DNA of 64,000 nucleotides from Lottiidibacillus patelloidae (lineage in GTDB: Bacteria > Bacillota > Bacilli > Bacillales > SA5d-4). Positions 35,227 to 43,856 of this stretch are shown here, one piece after another (the stretch's first letter is position 1; every line of letters begins with the position of its first letter). The position numbers were made by a program, and so were the translations under genes. The notes under the pieces are model-generated. The model had not been told where the DNA came from. It saw only the letters and a list, made by a program, of their open reading frames with translations, and searched no databases. The stretch lies in assembly GCF_002262935.1 (NCBI RefSeq), contig NZ_NPIA01000003.1, positions 248,001 to 312,000 on the forward strand, read 5' to 3'.

Positions 35227-36474
35227 GTGAAGAAGAATATGTTAACTACGATAACAATGATATTATTTATCTCACTCTTTCTGACTGGTTGTACAACAAA
35301 GAACAATCAGGCAATCGATGCTTCATTGTTAACCGCTTCTTGGGATGAGGTTACAGCAATTGCTAAAGGACAAGAAGTTAATATCTATATGTGGGGCGGT
35401 AGTGACACCATTAATAAGTACATTGATGACTGGGTAGCTCCAAGACTCAAAAAGCAAACTGGTGTTGTCTTAAAACGGATTCCGGTAAATGACACGAAAG
35501 ATATTATTCAAAAACTATTAACAGAAAAGCAGCTTGGAAAGAAAGAGGGAAGCATTGATATTATTTGGATTAATGGAGAAAACTTCAAAGATGCAAAAGA
35601 ACAGAACCTTTTATGGGGAAGCATTAACGAACAATTACCTAATTTTAATAGATTTGTAGAAAAAGATGCAGACAATATCCGTTTTGATTTCGGCGAAGAT
35701 ATCGCTGGTCTAGAAGCACCTTGGGGGACAGCGCAATTTGTCTTTGTATATGATGAAAACAAAGTGAAAAACCCTCCTAAATCTATGGAAGAATTGAAGC
35801 AATGGGTAATTAATAACCCAGGTAAATTTACTTACCCGGCCCCTCCTGATTTTACTGGTAGCGCATTTGTTCGTCACGTTCTTTATGAAACAACAGGAGG
35901 ACATCAACAATATTTAAAACGATTAAGTGAGCAGGAAAATTTAGAGCAGACATTAGAACCGATGTGGAGTTACTTAAATGAAATAGAACCTTATCTATGG
36001 CGAGAAGGCGCTACTTATCCAGAGAGTAGTGCGAAATTAGACTTGTTATACGCAAATGGAGAAGTTTGGATGACTATGGGCTATGATCCAGGTCGAGCAA
36101 GTGCACAAATTCAAAAAGGAATTTTCCCACAATCATCAAAAACATTTGTTTTAAACAACGGAACATTATCTAATACACATTATCTTTCTATTCCATTTAA
36201 TGCTCCTAATAAAGCAGGTGCATTAGTCGCAATCAATTATTTATTATCACCTGAAGCGCAAATAGCAAAACTTGATCCAATGAACTGGGGTGACTTATTA
36301 GCGATTGACCCTAACAAACTATCAAAAGAAGATAGAGTGGTAATAGAAAAGATGGATACTGGTATTGCTACCTTAACAATGGATCAATTAGTGAAGCATC
36401 GAGTACCTGAGATTCCCGCAGAATATATTTCCGTTATTGAAAAAGGTTGGTTAGAAAATGTGGCAAAAGAGTAA
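35227..36474 (+). CDS. ABC importer substrate-binding lipoprotein (YnjB-like)
   Basis: 415 residues from GTG, 9 bp after AAAGGAGGG. The signal peptide ends in the lipobox FLTGC (Cys about residue 22). The mature part follows the YnjB pattern: SWDEVTAIAKGQEVNIYMWGGSD, DIIWINGENF, and APWGTAQFVFVYDE. YnjB belongs to the spermidine/iron/thiamine-type binding proteins, but its ligand is unknown. It starts a gene set with two permeases and an ATPase. A selenium or sulfur compound as ligand is a guess from context. Confidence 0.88.
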   Translation: MKKNMLTTITMILFISLFLTGCTTKNNQAIDASLLTASWDEVTAIAKGQEVNIYMWGGSDTINKYIDDWVAPRLKKQTGVVLKRIPVNDTKDIIQKLLTEKQLGKKEGSIDIIWINGENFKDAKEQNLLWGSINEQLPNFNRFVEKDADNIRFDFGEDIAGLEAPWGTAQFVFVYDENKVKNPPKSMEELKQWVINNPGKFTYPAPPDFTGSAFVRHVLYETTGGHQQYLKRLSEQENLEQTLEPMWSYLNEIEPYLWREGATYPESSAKLDLLYANGEVWMTMGYDPGRASAQIQKGIFPQSSKTFVLNNGTLSNTHYLSIPFNAPNKAGALVAINYLLSPEAQIAKLDPMNWGDLLAIDPNKLSKEDRVVIEKMDTGIATLTMDQLVKHRVPEIPAEYISVIEKGWLENVAKE

Positions 36475-37348
36475 GGCTTATCTTTATTTAGCCCCAACGA
36501 TTGGAGTTTTGTCGCTCCTATTTTATGGAGGTTTTTTGCAAGGGTTGGTACAAAGTTTTGGTTATCTACCGGTTTTAGGTCAGAAAACGTTATCCATACA
36601 GACGTACCAATCTTTATTTAAATCGTCGGATTTTTGGCAATCTATTGTTTTAACATTTAAAATAGCTTTTTTATCTTCATTGCTTGCTGGAGTCATAGGT
36701 TTATTTATATCTCTTTGTCTGTTTTTATTAATGGAAAATAATAAAAAGGGAAAGTTGCTCTCATTAAGTGAAAGTATTTTTAAGCTTCCATTATTAATTC
36801 CACATATAGTCGCAGCTTACTTAATGGTTTTATTATTCATGCAAAGTGGTTGGATTTCCAGTATTGCTGCAGCAATAGGGATCATAGACCAGGCAGCTGA
36901 ATTCCCTATCTTAATTAATGAAACTTTTGGTTGGGGGATAATTATTACGTATGCATGGAAAGAGGCTCCATTTGTATCGTTAATGCTTGTACCTATCCTA
37001 GCTAGATTACATCAATCATGGAGAGATGTGTCCAAGGTTTTTGGAGCAACTACATATATCTATTTAAAGGAAATCGTTATCCCGCTTTTGTTACCTACTT
37101 GGATTGCAGCTACATTTATTGTATTTGCTTTTACATTTTCTTCTTTTGAAATTCCGTATTTACTTGGAGTAACCTACCCTGTTACGTTACCAGTTTATGC
37201 ATTTACTGTCTTTACTAGCGGCGGCTTGGAAGGTAGACCCGAAGCTCTAGCAGTAAATGTCATCCTAGTCCTTGTTACTGCTTTATTAGGGCTCCTTGCA
37301 TATAAGCTTAGTAAAAGATGGAATATTGGAGAACGAGAGAGATGGTAA
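36458..37348 (+). CDS. ABC importer permease 1 (YnjC N-half-like)
   Basis: 296 residues, overlapping the binding-protein gene by 17 bp. Six membrane helices and the cytoplasmic EAA-type loop (DVSKVFGATTYIYLKEIVIPLL) that docks the ATPase. In E. coli the two permeases are fused as YnjC; here they are two genes. The end overlaps the next start by 7 bp. Confidence 0.87.
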   Translation: MWQKSKAYLYLAPTIGVLSLLFYGGFLQGLVQSFGYLPVLGQKTLSIQTYQSLFKSSDFWQSIVLTFKIAFLSSLLAGVIGLFISLCLFLLMENNKKGKLLSLSESIFKLPLLIPHIVAAYLMVLLFMQSGWISSIAAAIGIIDQAAEFPILINETFGWGIIITYAWKEAPFVSLMLVPILARLHQSWRDVSKVFGATTYIYLKEIVIPLLLPTWIAATFIVFAFTFSSFEIPYLLGVTYPVTLPVYAFTVFTSGGLEGRPEALAVNVILVLVTALLGLLAYKLSKRWNIGERERW

Positions 37349-38175
37349 ATTTCAAACGAAAAGGTAGTTTACAAGTATTATTACTATGCTTTATCGTATT
37401 ACTGATACTAACACCATTTATTCCATTAGTATTAGCGAGCATAACACCCCTGTTAAAGTGGCCACAAATCTTTCCAGAGGATATAACCTTGCGTTCATGG
37501 ACATATGTTTTTTTTAATAATCCCGATACGTGGGTAGCTGTCTGGAATAGTTTTATTATTGCAATTTTTGTAACGGTGATAAACATTGCCTTAGCTTTAC
37601 CCTGTGCACACGCACTAGCAAGAATGAAAGTGAAAGGAAAAGTGCTTTTTCAAGGATTTATATATGCACCGATTATAATACCTCCATTTATATCAATTAT
37701 GGGGATGCACACAACCTTTATCTCATTAGGCTTAACAGAGACGATTATAGGAGTAATTATTGCGCACATAATTCCTACCTTGCCGTATATGGTTAGGGCA
37801 CTAGTCATTAGTTTTAGTACATTAGGAAATAAATATGAAGAACAAGCAACAATGTTAGGTGCAACCAGAAGTATGAGGGTGCGATATATTATTTTCCCAA
37901 TGATCTTGCCTGGAGTAATAACAGGAGCAAGTCTATCAATCTTAATTTCTCTAAGTCAATATTTAATAACCTTCTTAGTCTCGGGTGGTCAGGTTATTAC
38001 GTTGCCTTTATTATTATTTCCGTTCATTAATGGTGGAGATCAAGCGATTGCTTCAGTCTATACGATACTATTTTCCATATTAGCTATAGGCGTTTTATTC
38101 TTGATGGATCTTTTCTTAAAGAAATTTTATGGAAAGTCGGTACCAATTAGTTTTGTGCGAAGAGGAAGTGTTTAA
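37342..38175 (+). CDS. ABC importer permease 2 (YnjC C-half-like)
   Basis: 277 residues from ATG 37342, which is preceded by GAGAACGAGAG; an earlier ATG at 37318 lies deeper in the previous gene. Six membrane helices with the EAA-type loop EEQATMLGATRSMRVRYIIFPM (docking segment, central part GATRSMRVRY). It pairs with permease 1 to form the channel. Overlaps the start of the ATPase gene. Confidence 0.86.
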   Translation: MVNFKRKGSLQVLLLCFIVLLILTPFIPLVLASITPLLKWPQIFPEDITLRSWTYVFFNNPDTWVAVWNSFIIAIFVTVINIALALPCAHALARMKVKGKVLFQGFIYAPIIIPPFISIMGMHTTFISLGLTETIIGVIIAHIIPTLPYMVRALVISFSTLGNKYEEQATMLGATRSMRVRYIIFPMILPGVITGASLSILISLSQYLITFLVSGGQVITLPLLLFPFINGGDQAIASVYTILFSILAIGVLFLMDLFLKKFYGKSVPISFVRRGSV

Positions 38176-39232
38176 TATCGAGGGATTGAATCTTCTTAAT
38201 ATTAGTAAAAAATATAGCTGTAAAGATGAGTTTTCAGTGAAAGATATTCATTTAACAATTAAAACGGGCGAATTCTTTTCTTTATTAGGCCCTTCAGGTT
38301 GTGGGAAAACGACGCTTCTTAAATTAATTGCTGGATTAATCATTCCTACAAGTGGTGAATGTCACTTTAATTTTAAGGATATTACTACTATTCCAGCCGA
38401 AAAAAGATCCTTTAGCATGGTTTTTCAAGAGCCTTTATTATTCCCACATATGACAATTGAAGATAATGTTGCATTTGGGTTAAAGGTAAAAGGGGTTCCA
38501 AAGAAACTGAGAATTGACAAAGCAAAGCAAATGCTTCACGCCGTAGGATTAAAAGGGTATGAAAAAAGATATGCAACCCAGTTAAGTGGTGGAGAGCAAC
38601 AACGTGTTTCGATAGCGAGGGCCCTAGTTGTAGAACCAAAACTATTATTACTAGATGAACCATTTAGTGCTTTAGACCCAAACTTAAGAGATGAAATGCG
38701 AGAATTGTTGAGAGGTTTACACCATAAACTCAATGTGACTTGCTTATTTGTAACACATGACCAAGACGAGGCATTTCAACTTTCAGATCGAATAGGTATT
38801 ATGCAAAGTGGAGAATTGCTACAAGTAGGAACTGGAAAACAGCTTTATGAACGTCCCGTTTCTCCAGAAGTTGCGATATTTTTAGGTGCCAAAAATGTTC
38901 ATTATGGAAGAATAGATAATGGCTATTTCTATTGCGAGGACTTCCCATTTAAGGTTGAAAATATAATAGACGACACTACAGGTTGGCTTATTATACGACC
39001 AGAAATCTTTACACCTTTTATTGACGAAAAATCAAAAGATAAGGCTTTGCTGAGAGGGCTTTTAAAAGAGGTAGTTTTCCGCCAAGGCTTTTATTACGCA
39101 GCAGTTCTAGTAGGGAAAGCAACAATGGAAGTTACTTTTCAAGCCAATGTAGATTATTCATTTGAAATAAATAAAGAGATTGTAATGAGTTACAATCCTA
39201 GTAAACTAATTTTTATTCCACACAATTGCTAA
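38168..39232 (+). CDS. ABC importer ATP-binding protein (YnjD-like)
   Basis: 354 residues if begun at GTG 38168; the start is uncertain because no well-spaced ribosome site is visible and TTG 38186 is an alternative. Walker A LGPSGCGKTT, Q-loop VFQEPLLFPH, signature QLSGGEQQRVSIARAL, Walker B LLLLDEPFSALD and the His switch FVTHDQDEA are all present. A C-terminal TOBE-like extension follows residue 240, as in spermidine/iron-type importers. It powers the YnjB-like transporter. Confidence 0.9.
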   Translation: MFNIEGLNLLNISKKYSCKDEFSVKDIHLTIKTGEFFSLLGPSGCGKTTLLKLIAGLIIPTSGECHFNFKDITTIPAEKRSFSMVFQEPLLFPHMTIEDNVAFGLKVKGVPKKLRIDKAKQMLHAVGLKGYEKRYATQLSGGEQQRVSIARALVVEPKLLLLDEPFSALDPNLRDEMRELLRGLHHKLNVTCLFVTHDQDEAFQLSDRIGIMQSGELLQVGTGKQLYERPVSPEVAIFLGAKNVHYGRIDNGYFYCEDFPFKVENIIDDTTGWLIIRPEIFTPFIDEKSKDKALLRGLLKEVVFRQGFYYAAVLVGKATMEVTFQANVDYSFEINKEIVMSYNPSKLIFIPHNC

Positions 39233-39261
39233 AGGAGGACTTATTAAGCCCTCCTAATGTA

Positions 39262-39945
39262 TTAGTACTGCTGCAAGAATTCTGTCGTTTTATCTGCATT
39301 TATTTTAAATGTAAGAGGTGATTTTTTAATAAAACCATCTTTTTTAAGTTGAGCCATCGTTGCACTTACTGTTTCTCTTGTTGAACCTATCATTGAAGCA
39401 ATATCATGATGAGTAACTTTGACATCAATCGTTTGCCATTCTTTTGATCTGCGCCCAAACTTTTCACTTAATTTTAATAGTAAAGATAAGATGCGATAAC
39501 GAACATTTCTAAGTGCTAGTGATTCACTCATTTCATATGTTTCTTTTAATCTAGCAGAAAGAATTTCAATAAATTTTATTGCAAGCTTTGGATATTGTTC
39601 CATTAGTACCGTGAATTCATCTTTTCCAATAACACATAAGTATACATCAGTAAGCGCTTCAGCATATGTCTGATCATCATTAAGTGAAAAAGTAGATGTC
39701 TCTCCGAAAACATTACCATCACCTAGCAAATCCACTGTCAGTTGTTTGCCATCCTCACTAGATCTATACAACCGAACATTGCCTTTTTTTAGTAGATAAA
39801 GCGCTCGATTTGGCTTAGTTGGTCCTAAAATTAAATTTCCTTTTTTCATCGGCTGCATTTCACTTATATGATCGATTGCTTCTAACTCATCCATAGGCAT
39901 TTCTTCAAATAAGTTAATTTGTGATAAATAAAGAAGCTTATCCAT
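39262..39945 (-). CDS. Crp/Fnr-family transcriptional regulator
   Basis: 227 residues. Cyclic-nucleotide-binding-like domain (residues 10-125; GDGNVFGETSTFS is the phosphate-cassette region, lacking the Arg-Ser of true cAMP sites), a long helix, then a helix-turn-helix VTHHDIASMIGSTRETVSATMAQLKKDG (recognition helix STRETVSATM). There is no N- or C-terminal Cys cluster, so it is not an oxygen-sensing FeS Fnr. Divergent from gdh across 284 bp, where it may act; its ligand is unknown. Confidence 0.85.
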   Translation of the reverse strand: MDKLLYLSQINLFEEMPMDELEAIDHISEMQPMKKGNLILGPTKPNRALYLLKKGNVRLYRSSEDGKQLTVDLLGDGNVFGETSTFSLNDDQTYAEALTDVYLCVIGKDEFTVLMEQYPKLAIKFIEILSARLKETYEMSESLALRNVRYRILSLLLKLSEKFGRRSKEWQTIDVKVTHHDIASMIGSTRETVSATMAQLKKDGFIKKSPLTFKINADKTTEFLQQY

Positions 39946-40229
39946 TTCATATCCCCCTAATAAAGTAATGTCTTTTTATAGTATACAAGCTTTAAAGATT
40001 AAAGGTGTAATTTATCTGTTGATTATTACGTTCCTTGCATGGTATAACAAGGCAAATTAATAAGAGAAAATATTATTTCCAAATTACATTCGACTTTAAC
40101 CAACTTATTCAAATACGTTATATTTTAATTTTTTATACTGCAAAACTGTTTGATGTCTTATCAAATGTGTAAGATTTTACGATGTGTTACAATTAATGGT
40201 ATAAATGGTATATGGAGGGTGATAAAGAA

Positions 40230-41609
40230 ATGGCAAGTCAAACTGGTTCAATTGTTCAACAATCATTAAATGCCTTAATGAATGATGGTAACTTTTTACC
40301 AACATTAAAAGGTGAAACTAGAGAGCAAGCATTTACTTCGTTAGGCGCAATCCTTTCAACACCTAACCAAGTACATAAGTCTTTTTTAAGAATTGCTTTA
40401 GAAAATGGAAAAGTAGTACGAATTCCTTCATTCCGAGTGCAACATAATAATGCATTAGGTCCATATAAAGGTGGGATTCGTTTTCATGAATCAGTAAATG
40501 AAGATGAAGTCATTAACTTAGCAGCTTTAATGACGTTAAAAAACGCTCTACATGATGTGCCTTTCGGTGGAGGAAAGGGTGGAGTCATCGTAAATCCACG
40601 GGAACTATCCGTGAAAGAACTTCACTTAATTTGTAAAAAATATGTGCAATATTTTAGCGATAGCTTAGGTCCTGACAAAGATATTCCAGCACCTGATGTC
40701 GGTACTGGTGAGCGGGAAATGGATTGGATGATGGCTGAATATAAATCAATCCGTCCAGGCACACCTTATAGAGGCAGCTTTACAGGAAAGAGTTTAGTTA
40801 ACGGTGGCTCCTTAGGAAGAAGAGAAGCAACCGGTAAAGGAGTATATTTTACTTTTAGATATATGTTACATGATTTTTTGAAAGAGCAAGAAAAATATTT
40901 AACAGAGACAAATAACATATTTGCAAGAACGGCTTTACAGTATAAAGATAAGCCTCTAAAAATTGCCGTACAAGGCTTTGGCAATGTAGGCTCAGTTGCA
41001 GCACTAGAAGCTTTCCAATGTACTTACTTACAAAACAAAGTAGTTTCAGTAAGTGATCGTAATGTCATGTTATATAACTCAGATGGTTTAGATATTCCTG
41101 CTTTAGTAAAATATACCGCAGGTAACGGTGGTGATTTACCAAAAAATGAAAATCAATTAAAAGAAGCGGAAGTCAAAGCACACATTCATGATCGTGATGA
41201 AGTATTAACGCAAGAAGTTGATGTATTAATTTTAGCTGCACTTGAAGACCAAATTCATAAAGATAATATGGAAAAAATTAATGCTAAAATTATCGTCGAA
41301 GGTGCCAATGCTCCTGTAACAGGGGAAGCGGATAACTATTTAAGCGAAAAAGGTGTCATTATTATGCCTGACATTTTAGCTAACGCCGGTGGTGTAATCG
41401 TTTCTTATTTTGAATGGTTGCAAGGTCGTGAAACACAGTTTTTAAGTGAGGAAAAAGTATTTAAAATGCTATTTGAGAAAATGCAAGAAACAATGGATAC
41501 AATTTTACCGCAATTTTTCGGAGATCCATTCCCATTGAGACAAAACTGTTATATCCATTCCGTTATGAAATTGTCAACAGTGTTGTATACACAAGGGAAG
41601 TTGTATTAA
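40230..41609 (+). CDS. Glutamate dehydrogenase (Glu/Leu/Phe/Val family)
   Basis: 459 residues from ATG 40230, 8 bp after GGAGGGTGAT. Catalytic region GPYKGGIRFH, Lys in PFGGGKGGV and Asp in PAPDVGTGEREMDW are intact, and the dinucleotide fold is QGFGNVGSVAA. It interconverts glutamate and 2-oxoglutarate. Residues 225-245 hold a small insertion (LKEQEKYLTETNNIFARTAL), compared with typical bacillar GudB/RocG (about 425). Coenzyme preference cannot be read by eye. A candidate promoter (TTTACG, 18 bp, TATAAA) lies about 30 bp upstream. Confidence 0.9.
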   Translation: MASQTGSIVQQSLNALMNDGNFLPTLKGETREQAFTSLGAILSTPNQVHKSFLRIALENGKVVRIPSFRVQHNNALGPYKGGIRFHESVNEDEVINLAALMTLKNALHDVPFGGGKGGVIVNPRELSVKELHLICKKYVQYFSDSLGPDKDIPAPDVGTGEREMDWMMAEYKSIRPGTPYRGSFTGKSLVNGGSLGRREATGKGVYFTFRYMLHDFLKEQEKYLTETNNIFARTALQYKDKPLKIAVQGFGNVGSVAALEAFQCTYLQNKVVSVSDRNVMLYNSDGLDIPALVKYTAGNGGDLPKNENQLKEAEVKAHIHDRDEVLTQEVDVLILAALEDQIHKDNMEKINAKIIVEGANAPVTGEADNYLSEKGVIIMPDILANAGGVIVSYFEWLQGRETQFLSEEKVFKMLFEKMQETMDTILPQFFGDPFPLRQNCYIHSVMKLSTVLYTQGKLY

Positions 41610-41621
41610 TCTATTCTACTG

Positions 41622-41654
41622 GAACGAACCAAAAGCAGGTTCGTTCTATTTTTT
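41622..41654 (+). terminator. Terminator of glutamate dehydrogenase gene
   Basis: GAACGAACC pairs with GGTTCGTTC around AAAAGCA, followed by TATTTTTT. Confidence 0.85.
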
Positions 41655-41827
41655 ATTGTGAATTATTCATAAATTAGATTTATTAAATAAATTACTATAC
41701 AATAATACTTTATTTGTCTAATAATATACGAATAGATTAGGAAGGGTATATAATTATTATTAACCAACTCTAAAGTACCTTTCACTTCAGAAAATTTATC
41801 ATTAATTATTAAGGTGTTGTTTAGTAA

Positions 41828-42562
41828 ATGTACGATTTTATAAGTAAGATTAGTTTTTCTTTAAGTGAACCATTTTTAAATATCTTTTATGCTACTGAAG
41901 GGATTCCATTACTGGCTGCTTTTATTCTAGGTCTTGTTGCTGCATTAGCACCTTGTCAATTTACTGGTAATATTAGCGCAATCACTATCTTTGGAAACCA
42001 GTCTTTACAAAAGAGATTAGCTTGGAAAGAAGTGTTTTTCTTTATTTTAGGGAAAATTGTTGTTTTCTCAAGCATAGGCTTATTAGTATGGGTTTTAGGA
42101 AAAGAATTTCAACAAACCTTAACATTGTACTTCCCTTATTTCAGAAAAGTTATCGGACCAATATTGATAATTTTAGGCTTGTTTATGATTGGAATTATAA
42201 AGATGAATTGGACATTACGATTATTTAAGCTACCAGATAGTCTTAAAAGTGGAAGATTAGGATCCTTCTTTATGGGAGTAAGTTTTTCAATAGCCTTTTG
42301 TCCAACCATGTTTGTGTTATTTTTCATTACACTAATGCCAATTGTACTTTCAAGCTCATTTGGTGTAATTTTACCTTCTGTTTTTGCAATAGGTACGTCA
42401 ATTCCTGTGATATTAACTGTCTTTTTGCTTTGGTACTTTAAACTAGATGGGAGATTAATGAAGAAACAGGGTAGAAGGCTAGGTTCGTATGTGCAAAAGG
42501 CAGCAGGATTATTGATGATTATTCTAGGAATAATTGATACGATTACTTATTGGACAATCTAG
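41828..42562 (+). CDS. CcdA/DsbD-family thiol-disulfide membrane transporter
   Basis: 244 residues, six membrane helices. One Cys in LAPCQFTGN (helix 1) and one in AFCPTMFVL (helix 4) match the redox pair of CcdA/DsbD-type proteins, which move electrons from cytoplasmic thioredoxin to outside partners such as cytochrome c maturation proteins. No ribosome site stronger than AAGGTG is visible. Partner thioredoxins are not adjacent. CcdA proper of B. subtilis is similar in size, but the sequence also resembles other DsbD-core subfamilies. Confidence 0.78.
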   Translation: MYDFISKISFSLSEPFLNIFYATEGIPLLAAFILGLVAALAPCQFTGNISAITIFGNQSLQKRLAWKEVFFFILGKIVVFSSIGLLVWVLGKEFQQTLTLYFPYFRKVIGPILIILGLFMIGIIKMNWTLRLFKLPDSLKSGRLGSFFMGVSFSIAFCPTMFVLFFITLMPIVLSSSFGVILPSVFAIGTSIPVILTVFLLWYFKLDGRLMKKQGRRLGSYVQKAAGLLMIILGIIDTITYWTI

Positions 42563-42624
42563 TAAACTTTCTACATTGTTTTTCATATTTATTAGACTCA
42601 AAGGAAACAACTTTGACTATTGTG

Positions 42625-42649
42625 CGGACCTATTTAGGTTCGTTTTTTT
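42625..42649 (+). terminator. Terminator of the CcdA-like gene
   Basis: CGGACCTA pairs with TAGGTTCG (one G-U), then T7. Confidence 0.75.
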
Positions 42650-42770
42650 GTATGCATTAAAATCTTATAATTTAATCTAATTATAAGCAGGAAGTTATAC
42701 GATTCATGACGAAGAGGATAAATAGTTACAAAATTTAACAAATACATAAAGTAATAAGGAGAGGCTTATT

Positions 42771-43667
42771 ATGAGAAAACTTTCTACTTGGCTTACAGTT
42801 GGGTCATTAATTGTAGCTTGCTTAATCGGAATTATGACAATAAACGTATTTCAAGATAAGAAAAAAATAGAAAAAGATTATCAAGAACTAAAAAGTCAAA
42901 ACGATGAATTAATTAATGAAACTAAACATGTTGAATCTTTAAACAATCAAATTTCCGACTTAAAATTAAAGCTCGCAAATGCTAACGGATATTCTGATCC
43001 TAATAGCGATTCAAGTGGGGAACTATCTTTTTTGCAAGAGGACTGGGACAAAATTGTGATTGAATCAGGTGGAGAAGAGATTGAGATTGATTCACATGAG
43101 ATTATGACGCAATTCAAGAATAGTTTGCATGGCAGCGTTGTTGAAACAAATCACCCGTACCCTGGCGGATCTGGTACGAGTATTACGTCATTCACCTTTC
43201 ATATTTATAGTAAGGGTAAAATTTATTCTTTCCACTCGTTAAGAGATAACTTCTTTAAAGATAAAAATGAGGAGATTTTCTATAAGAGTGGTAGGGACTA
43301 TAAGCAAATTGCAAAAGCATTTGTGAAGAAACCAGAAAATTATCCAGAAACTACAATGTTAAGTGAATATTTTCATAGCGGCATGATGGTAGGGGAAAAG
43401 ATCTATAGTTATCCAATGTTGTCTCCATTTAGAATAAATTCCATTGTTTCAAACTTTTTAATGATGGAGAAAGAAGAGGTTAGCTCTTCTAATTTACAGG
43501 AAGATTATATAGAAAAATTTACTTTTTATTATTATGGGAAGAAGCTTTATATGGAAATCTACGAGGATCACTTTCACTTATATAATGAAGAAGGTTCTTT
43601 CGAACAATGGTATAAAACTGATGCTGAATTAATTGAAAGTTTCTTCTCTAACTTAAACGCAGGATAA
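42771..43667 (+). CDS. Membrane-anchored hypothetical protein with coiled coil
   Basis: 298 residues; AGGAGAGG before ATG. One N-terminal membrane helix (residues 7-27), a coiled coil at about 30-70 (KKIEKDYQELKSQNDELINE), and an extracellular domain of about 210 residues rich in aromatic residues and beta strands. No family recognised. It is followed 190 bp later by the GH16 gene, but that gene has its own operator, so a functional link is not certain. Confidence 0.65.
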   Translation: MRKLSTWLTVGSLIVACLIGIMTINVFQDKKKIEKDYQELKSQNDELINETKHVESLNNQISDLKLKLANANGYSDPNSDSSGELSFLQEDWDKIVIESGGEEIEIDSHEIMTQFKNSLHGSVVETNHPYPGGSGTSITSFTFHIYSKGKIYSFHSLRDNFFKDKNEEIFYKSGRDYKQIAKAFVKKPENYPETTMLSEYFHSGMMVGEKIYSYPMLSPFRINSIVSNFLMMEKEEVSSSNLQEDYIEKFTFYYYGKKLYMEIYEDHFHLYNEEGSFEQWYKTDAELIESFFSNLNAG

Positions 43668-43794
43668 ACTAGTATAGCAAATTTTTAGAGTAGGCTTCGA
43701 ATATCCGCGGTCTCCTTTTTATATAACATATAAATTTCAAACTATTGGGAAAAATACGATAAACAATATACAAACGGAATAAAAAACTATATCA

Positions 43795-43831
43795 TATAAT
43801 TAATAGGTTTTACGAAAGCGGTTTCGTAAAA
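43795..43831 (+). promoter_or_regulatory. -10 box and LacI-type operator before the GH16 gene
   Basis: TATAAT at 43795-43800, then at 43808-43831 the dyad TTTTACGAAA-GCGG-TTTCGTAAAA, with a CG centre, perfect 10-bp arms and a G/G mismatch on either side of the centre. This is the layout of LacI-family operators and overlaps the cre consensus. It lies just downstream of the -10 box, a position for repression. No LacI-family gene is in the window. Confidence 0.65.
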
Positions 43832-43856
43832 ATAATTTAAGAAAAGGAAGGCAAAT

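Noticed and set aside
39233-39256. Terminator between the importer ATPase gene and the Crp-type gene
   Set aside because: AGGAGG and CCTCCT can pair around a weak inner stem, but there is no T run, so termination is doubtful.
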